Positions 1-6,507 of a DNA stretch of 10,666 nt are shown here, in pieces. Source of the stretch: UBA4971 sp029551185 (GTDB lineage: Bacteria > Bacillota > SHA-98 > UBA4971); assembly GCA_035593725.1 (NCBI GenBank), contig DAOSZN010000047.1:1-10666 (forward strand), in the 5' to 3' direction. Each line of letters starts with the position of its first letter. Positions within the stretch are counted from its first letter, which is position 1. The notes under the pieces are model-generated. The model made no database searches. It was not told the origin of the DNA and worked only from the letters and a program-made list of their open reading frames with translations. A program made the translations under genes and the position numbers.

Positions 1-411
1 GGATTAAGCAATTTATAGTCGAATAAATTCTGTGTCGTGAAGACTTTGGGGAGGGCCGGTTACAGCGTTAATAGAAAGCGGATCCAAAGATATATGAGGG
101 AGATGGGTATTACAGTGATTTATCCGGGTCCTAACCTCAGCAAACGAAACCATAAGGTCTATCCCTACCTGTTGCGGAATGTAGATCCCTAAGGAGTACA
201 TTACCCCAAGGCAAGCAAGGCAGGAGATAGCCGGCTTTGTGAATTTTTATAACAACTGGAGACCTCACCGGTCTCTGGACGATCGTACTCCTGCTGAAGT
301 CTATGCCGGGGAGGGTTTCCGGTCGCTATGTGCGTAGTTCGGATCCCGACTATCCCATTCGGTCACCTATTGCTTAAGAAACTCAAAACTGTGTCTTGAC
401 AACGGGGGCCA
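1..411 (+). mobile_element. Right-hand part of a decayed IS3-family element
   Basis: The stretch carries two pieces of an IS3-family transposase and then a terminal-looking sequence. After the transposase stop at 335-337 there is about 70 bp of non-coding DNA ending in TGTCTTGACAACGGGGGCCA (392-411). This resembles the ends of IS150-group elements, which finish in CA and carry a GGGGGCC block. The left end is outside the window, so no terminal repeat pair or target duplication can be compared. Family membership is clear from the protein pieces. The exact right boundary at 411 is my inference. Confidence 0.5.
19..337 (+). pseudogene. IS3-family transposase (OrfB) remnant with its catalytic core deleted
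   Basis: Two fragments lie in different frames. The first (frame from 19, stop TAA 190-192) includes GRAGYSVNRKRIQRYMREMG and then IYPGPNLSKRNHKVYPYLLR. This is the HTH_21-type region that precedes the DDE integrase core in IS3/IS150 OrfB proteins. The second (about 203-337, stop TAG 335-337) reads EIAGFVNFYNNWRPHRSLDD followed by RTPAEVYAGEG, the typical extreme C-terminus. A full OrfB has roughly 150 residues between these blocks, containing all three catalytic acidic residues, and they are absent here. A TAG at 16-18 also breaks the frame upstream. The gene therefore cannot make an active transposase. Identification is confident from the two conserved blocks in the right order. The size of the deletion is estimated from the usual family length. 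Confidence 0.82.
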
Positions 412-616
412 TTTTCCTAGCCCGTACGATAGAGCCTAAAGGATTATTGCAGAAATACGGGATAACGACGAAAACAGGGAAACCAGTGATTGCACTTTCA
501 AACAGGACTGCTTCGCAAAGAACAACGAGTAGCTATTTTTATTCTGTAAGCGTAGGTCAACCGGGGTGGCGAAAATCTTGTTTGCAATAAACACTCCAGT
601 CGTTATTCTATATACT

Positions 617-1603
617 CTAGAACGGCACGTACAGTTTTCTTAGAGGAAGCAACGATTTTTTCTCGCTTGGCAAATGCTCATACCACTTGAGAATCAGTTC
701 AACTAGTTCCGATAGATCTACCAATCTGACTCCGTCATGTTTAGCCGTGCTTACCGCAGCCTGTGTGAACCCACCCGTAGAGACAAAAATGCTATTTGCG
801 CTAATGGGGTTAGCTCCCAACAGTTGCTGGATTTCCGGTGCACCGGTTGTTGATTTCCTATGTTTAACCTGGACTTTAATGATGGGTTTTTCAAAGCCGA
901 AAGCATCTTTGTGTGCGAGAACATCTATTCCCCCGTCAGGGCCTGGAGGACTCACTCTCACCTGATATCCCATGGCTTGTAAAAGACCTGCCACCAGATC
1001 CTGCATTGCCCAAGGATCTAGTTTGCTCACTTCATCCTCAACCATGCTTGTTGCTTGTTGTGCAAAATCCTCATGACTCGTGTCTTCATCAGAATCTATG
1101 AGGTCATCAGTATCCGGCGACACGATGGGACCGTCTCCGGCAAGGAGTTGCTCAAATTCAGAGCCCCATGCATCAACTCTAAACACAGTTGCAATACCAC
1201 CCAGAGAATTCTTGGCTTTCTGGGATAATGAATCACGGGGCACTCTTTGCTTCTCCCATTTTACTCCGATTACATTCGGATAATAATCACTGATCACAGT
1301 AGGATCAAAGTGATGTTCATGTGTCACTGTTCCCAAAATATACTCCCGTGCATCCTTATCATATGTGACAATGCGATCACCAACTTTGATCTCATTGGCA
1401 AATCGCCAGATTTGACTGCCTGCCTGTATGCGTGCTCCGGGCCTCAAGTCGGAATATACCTTATGGCTTTCTTGAATCAATTGCTTACGCTCCTGAAAGC
1501 GCTGCGGATTGCCAAGCGCGCTCCAACCAACAGATGCTTTACCTTTTTCTACCCATTGAGGTATCAACTCACCGCCGCCTGCTCGAACCATCCACCAGTT
1601 CAT
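617..1603 (-). CDS. Mrr-type (type IV) restriction endonuclease with EVE-like N-terminal domain
   Basis: This 328-residue protein is probably a modification-dependent DNA endonuclease. The C-terminal half (about 195-305) is an Mrr-catalytic PD-(D/E)XK fold: a helix DPWAMQDLVAGLLQAMGY, then SPPGPDGGIDVLA with the metal-binding Asp at 227, then IIKVQVKHRK with the Q245-x-K247 variant usual in the Mrr family, then a helix and a beta strand with IFVSTGGFT. The N-terminal 140 residues (WWMVRAGGGE..., ASVGW, KVGDRIVTYD, YPNVIGVKWE) resemble the EVE/PUA-like module found in front of Mrr domains, thought to recognise modified DNA. An acidic linker (164-180) joins the two. The ATG at 1603 is supported by AAGGAGG at 1615-1621 on the minus strand, 11 bases upstream. 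The frame is full length and uninterrupted, and the gene stands alone. No methylase partner is nearby, which fits type IV. The family call is firm and the substrate is unknown. Confidence 0.88.
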   Translation of the reverse strand: MNWWMVRAGGGELIPQWVEKGKASVGWSALGNPQRFQERKQLIQESHKVYSDLRPGARIQAGSQIWRFANEIKVGDRIVTYDKDAREYILGTVTHEHHFDPTVISDYYPNVIGVKWEKQRVPRDSLSQKAKNSLGGIATVFRVDAWGSEFEQLLAGDGPIVSPDTDDLIDSDEDTSHEDFAQQATSMVEDEVSKLDPWAMQDLVAGLLQAMGYQVRVSPPGPDGGIDVLAHKDAFGFEKPIIKVQVKHRKSTTGAPEIQQLLGANPISANSIFVSTGGFTQAAVSTAKHDGVRLVDLSELVELILKWYEHLPSEKKSLLPLRKLYVPF

Positions 1604-1621
1604 AACTTCGTACGCCTCCTT

Positions 1622-2106
1622 AAAGTCTATGCCGTAGCCGGCGTGTGTCTCTACTTGACCAACACATAAATTGGCGATAGGGCATCCTTTATTATATTAG
1701 ACAATACTGCGTAGAATCCTATTGCTGTCCATTTCAATACACTTTGATGACAGCAATCCTCTTTCCGGTGAAGACTATAGCTTGGGCCCACTATGGTTCC
1801 AGCCACGATGTATGCACATCAACCGTAATTAACTTAGCATATAAACCTTAGCTAGCTTTTACATAGTCAAGTTCCTTAACAGATGGTTTGGGCGCTAGTT
1901 AAGGAAAGCGTCCAGTTCAGAGCCTACACTGATTTGCAGGATTCAACAGAGACATTTCACCAGGAAAGACATACGTGTTTTTGCAAACAGGGAGTGTCTT
2001 TCTGCTAATAGCTTTCTCCCCAGGAGAGCCTATGTATAAAATATCCTAATATGGAATAATACTACAATAGAAACCACACCATTTGAGGAAACGGGGGAAA
2101 ATGTAA
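1622..2106. other. Intergenic region without a recognisable gene
   Basis: This gap of nearly 500 bp separates the divergently transcribed Mrr gene and the 2107-2961 gene, so both promoters should lie here. I find no frame with coding character in either direction. A TATAAT-like box occurs on the minus strand near 1695-1700, but without a convincing -35 box. An inverted repeat at 1872-1906 is listed separately. The last 80 bp are strongly AT-rich, as expected for a promoter of the gene at 2107. Confidence 0.6.
1872..1906. repeat. 9-bp perfect inverted repeat in the divergent intergenic region
   Basis: TTCCTTAAC at 1872-1880 is matched exactly by GTTAAGGAA at 1898-1906, with 17 bases between the arms. 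No T-tract follows on either strand, so an intrinsic terminator is unlikely. Arms of this length and spacing suit a dimeric regulator operator or a weak stem-loop. It lies about 270 bp from the Mrr start and 200 bp from the next gene. The repeat is seen directly and its role is unknown. Confidence 0.5.
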
Positions 2107-2961
2107 ATGGGGGAATATACTAATGTGTTTACTAATTGCTACGGTGAAACATGGGAATTCCAGTATGATTACGCCAGAGCGAAACCGTTGATTACCGGGT
2201 CTGATGTTGATTGGAATAGATATCCGGCATATGACGGGGAAGCATTAACGTTGATACTGGATGAGGAAGAGCAGGCTTGGCTATCAAATTCGTGGGATGA
2301 AGCAACCAGGACTATAGGATCGATGAGTGTCTACCTAGACTGTGAAACGCAATTTGCTGAGGAGAAAAAGTCTTGTTCTTTGACAAACGACTATTGTCCT
2401 ATATGTTTATGCAAGAAAACAGAATTTGAGAATCACCACTATTTTGTGTCTCCTGAATGGAAATATTACGAAAGACTTAAGAGCGACCCAACTTCTCAGC
2501 AAATATATGCAACCGGACAAATCATCTTTGATACAAACAGTGTTTTCAGGAAGATTCAAAAGGCAGCGATTAGTATTTTCGAGAACTATGACCTCGAATT
2601 AGATATAAGAGAAAGAACAGATTATAGTTTTTACGTTGAGACTATTATGAAAGATGGAATAGATGTGCTAACTGCTTCTGAATTGGAGAATTTCTATTTT
2701 CTATCAGGAATGCACATTCCAAAATTATGTAATATCGTTGCAAAAGTAAAAAAGCATTATCCGGTATACGAGAAATATGCCATGGAACATTTGAAATTAG
2801 TAGATGACAAATTGTACGCCATGGTTATGGAATTCTATAGGGCTGAAGACAAAGACGGTCTTGGTAGCAGATGGACGGATTTATGCAAATATGTCTTGAG
2901 TGAACTGGGAAATATAGACATAAAAGATTATCAAGTGGTTACAGATCTAAAGCGGGAATAG
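2107..2961 (+). CDS. Hypothetical 284-residue protein with a small Cys/His cluster
   Basis: I do not recognise this protein. It is soluble, with no signal peptide or membrane segment, acidic in the N-terminal third (DEEEQAWLSNSWDEATR, 52-68) and mixed helical towards the C-terminus. One notable motif is NDYCPICLCKKTEFENHHYF (residues 94-113), giving C97, C100, C102, H110 and H111. It resembles the first half of a zinc-bound HNH module, but no second CxxC or catalytic Asn follows, so a nuclease role is not shown. The start ATG at 2107 has a purine-rich stretch (GAGGAAACGGGGG) just upstream, and a two-codon ATG-TAA mini-frame lies at 2101-2106. The gene looks AT-richer than the PIN and Mrr genes beside it, suggesting recent acquisition. 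An RHS-like scrap begins right after its stop, so an immunity role in an orphan RHS cassette is possible but unproven. Confidence 0.72.
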   Translation: MGEYTNVFTNCYGETWEFQYDYARAKPLITGSDVDWNRYPAYDGEALTLILDEEEQAWLSNSWDEATRTIGSMSVYLDCETQFAEEKKSCSLTNDYCPICLCKKTEFENHHYFVSPEWKYYERLKSDPTSQQIYATGQIIFDTNSVFRKIQKAAISIFENYDLELDIRERTDYSFYVETIMKDGIDVLTASELENFYFLSGMHIPKLCNIVAKVKKHYPVYEKYAMEHLKLVDDKLYAMVMEFYRAEDKDGLGSRWTDLCKYVLSELGNIDIKDYQVVTDLKRE

Positions 2962-2962
2962 A

Positions 2963-3028
2963 TATATCCATGATGACGAGCAGGGAAGAATTGTTGAATA
3001 CACCTATGATCGTATAAGGCTCAGTCAT
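2963..3028 (+). pseudogene. Short RHS/YD-repeat-like remnant
   Basis: Two bases after the preceding stop, the frame starting at 2963 reads YIHDDEQGRIVEYTYDR and then IRLSHL. The pattern D-x-x-G-R-[I/L]-V-x-Y-x-Y-D matches the consensus of one RHS/YD repeat unit (YDxxGRLxxYxYDxxGRL). Only about one unit is present, and the frame then runs into unrelated GC-richer sequence on the far side of the PIN remnant. There is no start codon or Shine-Dalgarno site, so it is at most a leftover of a larger gene. One unit is short enough that chance resemblance cannot be excluded. Confidence 0.35.
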
Positions 3029-3239
3029 TTAACCGCAATCCGGGGAAGTACGCACTGTAGAAGCCGATATCACGGGTGAGCAGTCGGTCGGCATAGGCTA
3101 AAGCGTGCGCCCCAATGATGAAATCGCCGGCCACGTGCTGGCGAGATACTATGACCCGTCCGCACTCGGGGCAGTTGACGCGGGTTAGGCATCCGCATGA
3201 CCTGCACTGAAGACGCCTGTCACGTCGAGATAGGTACAC
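3021..3239 (-). pseudogene. PIN-domain (VapC-like) toxin, C-terminal remnant
   Basis: The 72-residue frame ends with SRQHVAGDFIIGAHALAYAD then RLLTRDIGFYSAYFPGLRL. This is the hallmark C-terminal half of VapC-type PIN ribonucleases: D39 in the GDFIIGAHA helix and D57 in LLTRD are two of the usual acidic metal ligands. The first half of the PIN fold, with the N-terminal Asp and conserved Glu, is missing, and the upstream DNA on the minus strand shows no matching frame. In front of the PIN motif is QCRSCGCLTRVNCPECGR, in which C12-x2-C15 and C23-x2-C26 look like a zinc ribbon insert. No AbrB/VapB-type antitoxin gene is next to it. A truncated gene is the best reading. A GTG start at 3239 exists but has no good ribosome binding site. 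Confidence 0.7.
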
Positions 3240-3299
3240 CTTCCAAGCATCTGCAGATTTACGCAGTGATTCTCGCCCAGGTTTTCATCACGTATCTCT

Positions 3300-3679
3300 G
3301 CACCCGGTTCCGGCGTCATTCGCACGCCCGTAGAGAACTAGAGTAAGCCATATACCGAACCCCAAAAGGGCAGACTGTTTTCCTCCGGACGTTCCGCAAT
3401 GTATTGCTATAGGTAGCAGTATGGAGTCCGTCCACACTGCTATGAGGCCAAGCCACACCGAATTCGGAAGCGTGCGGAGAATTACGAGTCTTAGCCCATG
3501 GTGTGTGTGCCGCGCAACAAATACCGGACCCACATGAGAGGGTACGCCAACAGTGCCACAACTAAGTGGATACCGGTGGGCGTGGCAGGCGTGTTCCTGA
3601 ACAGCCAATCCAGCACACCTGCCAATATTGTAACGCCCAAGACGTAGAGTAGGTTCATCCTTACCGTCCGATGGTACAA
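3300..3679 (-). pseudogene. CPBP-family (CAAX-type) membrane protease pseudogene, copy 1
   Basis: Read on the minus strand, the region first shows a hydrophobic N-terminal piece (MNLLYVLGVTILAGVLDWLF... up to LVVALLAYPLMWVRYLL), then changes frame to FVARHTHHGLRLVILRTLPN and VWLGLIAVWTDSILLPIAIH followed by CGTSGG, and ends with FGIWLTLVLYGRANDA. The F-x3-H in FVARH and the LPIAIHxGTS segment correspond to CPBP motifs 2 and 3 (FxxxH and HxxxN, here with Ser instead of Asn). The motif 1 EExxxR block is absent between the N-terminal piece and motif 2. At least one frameshift and one deletion make it non-functional. It is homologous to the remnant at 8710-9095: 3313-3327 matches 8770-8784 base for base. 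CPBP proteins often serve in bacteriocin immunity or membrane proteolysis. The role of this one is unknown. Confidence 0.68.
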
Positions 3680-3700
3680 ACCGTGGATAAGATAGAGCCT

Positions 3701-3750
3701 CTTATATTTAAGTAAATCATTGTATCTTATAACAAATTATATTATATTAT
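3701..3750 (+). promoter_or_regulatory. AT-rich promoter region for the three-gene operon
   Basis: The 50 bp before the ribosome binding site are almost pure A/T. One possible sigma-A pair is TTGTAT (3720-3725) and TATATT (3743-3748), 17 bases apart. This would place the start of transcription at or just before AAAGGAG (3751-3757), giving a very short leader. Alternative -10 boxes in the same tract are equally plausible, so only the region, not the exact boxes, is proposed. Confidence 0.35.
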
Positions 3751-3766
3751 AAAGGAGCGCGGAATA

Positions 3767-4054
3767 ATGCCGGAATGGATCGTTTTCCTTCGCAAGGCAA
3801 TCAAAGACTCGAAATACATCATAAGTGAACATGCTCTTAAGCGTATGGGTCAACGTGGAATAACCGTAGAGGATGTTGATCGTTGTGTAATCAAAGGCGA
3901 GGTCGTAGGTAAGCAGGGCCATGGTGAGAATGCCAAATGGGTTTTGCGAGAGCGCGATGGGGAAGGCGAGATCTTTTTTGTGGTTGTAGCCCTTTCCAGA
4001 CCAAGCCCTGTCATTGTGACTGTCATGCGCAATCGGGATGACTCCAGTGATTAG
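3767..4054 (+). CDS. DUF4258 protein, probable toxin of a toxin-antitoxin pair
   Basis: This 95-residue basic protein has the DUF4258 signature: ISEHALKRMGQRGITVEDVD (19-38) with H22, R26 and R30, followed by a beta-rich second half, AKWVLRERDGEGEIFFVVVA and a final VIVTVMR strand. The fold is thought to resemble small RelE/BrnT-like ribonucleases, and DUF4258 genes are repeatedly found just before genes for YgiT-type zinc-finger/HTH proteins. The next gene here is exactly that. The start ATG is supported by AAAGGAG at 3751-3757, nine bases upstream. A gap of 65 bp separates it from the next gene and there is no terminator between them. The toxin role is inferred from family and gene order. 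No activity is shown by the sequence itself. Confidence 0.8.
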   Translation: MPEWIVFLRKAIKDSKYIISEHALKRMGQRGITVEDVDRCVIKGEVVGKQGHGENAKWVLRERDGEGEIFFVVVALSRPSPVIVTVMRNRDDSSD

Positions 4055-4119
4055 TCGTCCCGAGAGACTGCAGATTGATGTGACTATGTTCACTAATGTA
4101 CAAAGGGGGCCAGTCGGAC

Positions 4120-4599
4120 ATGGAATGCTACGCTTGTGGCGGGCAGATGAAGAAAGTCCACAAAGATATAGAAGCCAATTGGAAAGGCCGTACAGTGATC
4201 TTTCGCGGTCTTGAAGCTTGGGTTTGCCAGACTTGCGGCGAACAGGCTTACGAAGCCGATGATGCGCGATTGATGCAGAATCTCATACGTGCTACTGAGC
4301 TGGATGCAGATCGGCCTGAGGTAATGAATGTAGAAGAAGTCGCGGATCTTCTCCGAGTTAGCAATCAGACTGTGTACAATTTGGCTCGTTCTGGCAAGCT
4401 TCCTGCGGCAAAGGTAGGGCGTGAATGGAGATTCAGGCGCGATGAAATTCTAGCAGTACTTAGTAAGGGCTGTCAGGAAGAGGGAGCATCTCAAGAAACG
4501 CCATTTTACAGGGTCGCTCGGGGCGACCTGAAGGAGGGCTTATCAGTTAGGGACGAGGCGATTATTGAGAAACACATTAGACGATTGAAGAGTAAGTAG
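4120..4599 (+). CDS. YgiT-type zinc finger / excisionase-like HTH protein (MqsA-like antitoxin)
   Basis: The protein (159 residues from this start) begins MECYACGGQMKKVHKD, with C3 and C6, and continues to WVCQTCGE, with C36 and C39. These two CxxC pairs make the YgiT/MqsA-type zinc-binding domain. Residues 69-113 (MNVEEVADLLRVSNQTVYNL, then ARSGKLPAAKVGREWRFRRD) form a MerR/excisionase-type winged helix-turn-helix. A hydrophilic tail of about 45 residues follows, which could contact a partner. In MqsA-like antitoxins the zinc domain binds the toxin and the HTH binds the operon promoter. I chose the ATG at 4120 because it puts the CxxC at the very N-terminus as usual, with AAAGGGGG upstream. 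An ATG at 4096 would add eight residues but lacks a ribosome binding site. The stop is 12 bp before the ImmA gene. Confidence 0.83.
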   Translation: MECYACGGQMKKVHKDIEANWKGRTVIFRGLEAWVCQTCGEQAYEADDARLMQNLIRATELDADRPEVMNVEEVADLLRVSNQTVYNLARSGKLPAAKVGREWRFRRDEILAVLSKGCQEEGASQETPFYRVARGDLKEGLSVRDEAIIEKHIRRLKSK

Positions 4600-4611
4600 A
4601 GGATAAGTCTC

Positions 4612-5373
4612 ATGTCCCTATTTCCTGAGTACTATGCAAGGGAAGTCAGGCATAAACTAGGTCTGTCCGGGCCTATCGACGTTACGGAAGTCGCAACTGA
4701 CCTGGGAGTGGAGGTATATGAGGAAGACCTTGATGGACCTGACGGTGTCTTACTGAAGGTAGGTGGCACCTCGGTGATTCTCATCAATTCCAACTGCACC
4801 TATGAGACTCGCAAACGGTTTACCATTGCTCATGAACTTGGCCACTTCTACATGCCACATCACAATCTGGATAAGTTTATGTGTACGATGAAAGATGTTC
4901 CTGGATATGTGTCTGACAGTAAGCTGGAGCGAGAAGCAGATGCATTTGCCAGCGAATTACTTTTGCCCCTTCGTGAACTAGAAAACGAGCTAAGATGCCC
5001 ACCATCAATAGATGTCGTTGCCAGAGTCGCCGACCTCTACGGTACTTCTTTGACGGCTACAGCGCTCAAGGTGGTCAAAGCAACCTGTGAACCTGTTGCT
5101 GTTATCTTGTCGTCAAATGGCAACGTAGAATGGGTCAGCCGTTCGAGGAGTCTCAAGTGGCATGTTAGGAGGGGTCGCCTTAGTGAGAATAGCCATGCGT
5201 TTGACTATTTCATAGGTGGTACACTGCCGAAAGATCCTCAACAGGTCCGGGCAGATGCTTGGTGTGATGATGCAGAACCCCATCATATTTTGATTGAAGA
5301 GTCAATCCCGTTTAGCCATTTAGGACGGGTATTGACAATGATCAGCCTTCCCTTTCAAGAGGAGTATGACTAA
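4612..5373 (+). CDS. ImmA/IrrE-family metallo-endopeptidase
   Basis: The protein is 253 residues. The catalytic region is KRFTIAHELGHFYMPHH (69-85), with zinc ligands H74 and H78 and catalytic E75 in HELGH. It is followed by SKLEREADAFASELLLPL (103-120), whose E108 fits the third zinc ligand. An N-terminal helical segment (1-35, with ALGV-like DVTEVATDLGVEV) is usual for the family. The C-terminal 90 residues (161-253) are a beta-rich part also seen in IrrE-like proteins. Family members such as ImmA cleave the cognate HTH repressor and so switch on mobile elements or stress genes. Here the obvious candidate substrate is the zinc-finger/HTH protein encoded 12 bp upstream. The start ATG has GAGGATAAG just before it. 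Transcription probably ends near the stem-loop at 5383-5426. The enzyme class is firm and the substrate is an inference. Confidence 0.88.
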   Translation: MSLFPEYYAREVRHKLGLSGPIDVTEVATDLGVEVYEEDLDGPDGVLLKVGGTSVILINSNCTYETRKRFTIAHELGHFYMPHHNLDKFMCTMKDVPGYVSDSKLEREADAFASELLLPLRELENELRCPPSIDVVARVADLYGTSLTATALKVVKATCEPVAVILSSNGNVEWVSRSRSLKWHVRRGRLSENSHAFDYFIGGTLPKDPQQVRADAWCDDAEPHHILIEESIPFSHLGRVLTMISLPFQEEYD

Positions 5374-5382
5374 GTGGGGTTC

Positions 5383-5426
5383 CGTAATGTCCTGAAGGGA
5401 GGGATAGGTCATACCAGGGCATTACG
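5383..5426 (+). terminator. Stem-loop after the ImmA operon
   Basis: CGTAATGTCCTG (5383-5394) pairs with CAGGGCATTACG (5415-5426) over 12 positions including one G-U pair, with a 20-base loop. It begins nine bases after the ImmA stop codon, the usual place for a transcript-end structure. No U-tract follows, so it is not a classical intrinsic terminator. It may stabilise the 3' end or act with a factor. Because the arms are nearly perfect, a DNA-binding site for the next gene is the alternative. Confidence 0.45.
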
Positions 5427-5526
5427 AGATGGCAATATGGCTTCGGCATGCATGTGTGCCTTACAGTGCGAGAGACATCGTTTAGCAGGAGAGTTGATGA
5501 GATGAATCCTAGGTTCACCAAGGGAT

Positions 5527-6099
5527 GTGTACAAGATCAGGTACTGGTCCGTGGATCCGGAAGCTCCCAGAGGCGTTCCAGATGGAAGGCCTCACAGGGG
5601 TTCGAGGACTTCCTATCTAATGAAACATATCTCTTTGTCCGACCTGGCTCCCCTGAAGGAGGCAAGAGCTTCCCTCGAAGAGAGTGAAACGTACGGCTCG
5701 GAACCGGACTTGATCTTGGTCACCAACCGGTATGTGATCCTTCTCGAAGCGAAATTCACTGCCCCGGTACTTACTCAAGAAGACAAGATCCCCCCCTATT
5801 ACCTAGATGACAAAGAAGGTTACGCAGCAGCTACGTTTACGTGTGATCCGGCCCAAGCACTGAATACGCTCGGATAGGAGCTATTTAGGTTCTTCTTGCT
5901 CGGTGAAGCACTGGGTAGGAAGATGAATTTAATACCCGTGGTGGTTCTGTTAACCCGTGATGGCGTAGAGCCGGATCTCAATACGCGGGTTCAGAGTATC
6001 ATTCAGAAGCCACGACACGCTTTTGTACACATCACCTGGGGCGGTGTTCATGAAGCCATCAACCGTATCTTCTTCGGAAAGAATGATCCCGTTATCTGA
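5527..6099 (+). pseudogene. PD-(D/E)XK nuclease-like gene interrupted by an in-frame TAG
   Basis: One frame runs 190 codons with a single stop, TAG at 5875-5877. Before it lies GSEPDLILVTNRYVILLEAKF (58-77), in which D61 and E74-x-K76 form the D-x12-ExK signature of PD-(D/E)XK nucleases. After it the same frame continues sensibly as ELFRFFLLGEALGRKMNLIP then VVVLLTRDGVEPDLN, up to the stop at 6097-6099. The conserved character on both sides shows that these are one gene. The first 35 residues (WSVDPEAPRGVPDGRPHRGS) look less natural, so the true beginning may be damaged too. The ATG at 5527 has no clear ribosome binding site. Nucleases of this kind are common in restriction and anti-phage loci, but I cannot name the family. 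A recoded TAG is possible but less likely than decay. Confidence 0.6.
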
Positions 6100-6375
6100 G
6101 AGGAAAGACATCCGGGTACGATTCCGGCGGGAAGCTGACGACTCTCCTTTAAGCCGTACCTCGGTGGGGTGTGCGGAAGATGAGAATTGCGTTCGAAGGA
6201 GGAGGCGGAATCGGATAGGGTTCAGTCGTTTCGCAGCACAAGATTATCATCGAGAAGAGTCTGAAGGAATCGAAAAGAACGCTGTTCCTGTCTGCCTTGC
6301 CAGGGCGCGTTCGTGGAGTCAGCTCATCGAGCCGATAAACTAGCCCCGGAAAGAGGCAGGACGTGCAGGCCTACC

Positions 6376-6504
6376 ATGAGCCGGATGAAGTCGCTTGAGG
6401 AGCATGGAATCGCGTATGATTCTGCGGAATACCAAAACAACCCCCCCCCAAATGATGAATTGCAAGAGCAGAGCACCATTGAGAAAGTTGGTGATAATTG
6501 GTGA
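6376..6504 (+). CDS. Possible small 42-residue protein overlapping the DUF262 start
   Basis: The frame from ATG 6376 reads MSRMKSLEEHGIAYDSAEYQ and NNPPPNDELQEQSTIEKVGD, ending NW. Its stop TGA (6502-6504) overlaps the GTG start of the DUF262 fragment (6501-6503), a classic coupled stop/start arrangement. Low complexity, a run of nine C at 6441-6449 and the lack of a good ribosome binding site argue against it, or suggest that it is only the tail of a longer decayed gene. The DNA between 6100 and 6375 shows no convincing frame. I do not recognise a family. Confidence 0.25.
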   Translation: MSRMKSLEEHGIAYDSAEYQNNPPPNDELQEQSTIEKVGDNW

Positions 6505-6507
6505 TAA
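6488..6507. repeat. Tandem 10-bp direct repeat
   Basis: TTGGTGATAA occurs twice without a gap, at 6488-6497 and 6498-6507. It spans the end of the small upstream frame and the GTG start of the DUF262 fragment. Such a short duplication can arise by slippage and may have created the present stop/start overlap. Confidence 0.6.

Noticed and set aside
396..590. 64-codon frame on the plus strand
   Set aside because: It starts inside the presumed IS end, has no ribosome binding site, and its translation resembles nothing I know.
687..1669. Several plus-strand open frames opposite the Mrr gene
   Set aside because: They are the antisense of a conserved, well-supported coding sequence, have no ribosome binding sites and show no protein family character.
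2191..2442. Calling the 2107-2961 product an HNH endonuclease
   Set aside because: Only one CxxC and an HH pair are present. The second metal-binding half and the catalytic Asn/His arrangement of HNH proteins are not seen.
3737..4093. 118-codon minus-strand frame
   Set aside because: It lies opposite the DUF4258 gene, whose motifs and ribosome binding site support the plus strand.
5448..5687. 79-codon plus-strand frame overlapping the nuclease-like gene
   Set aside because: The overlapping frame from 5527 carries the PD-(D/E)XK motif and continues past it. This one only has unstructured basic sequence. A frameshift linking the two starts cannot be excluded but is not supported.
6023..6343. 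106-codon plus-strand frame after the nuclease-like gene
   Set aside because: It has very arginine-rich, low-complexity character, no ribosome binding site, and overlaps the end of the nuclease frame. It looks like non-coding debris.
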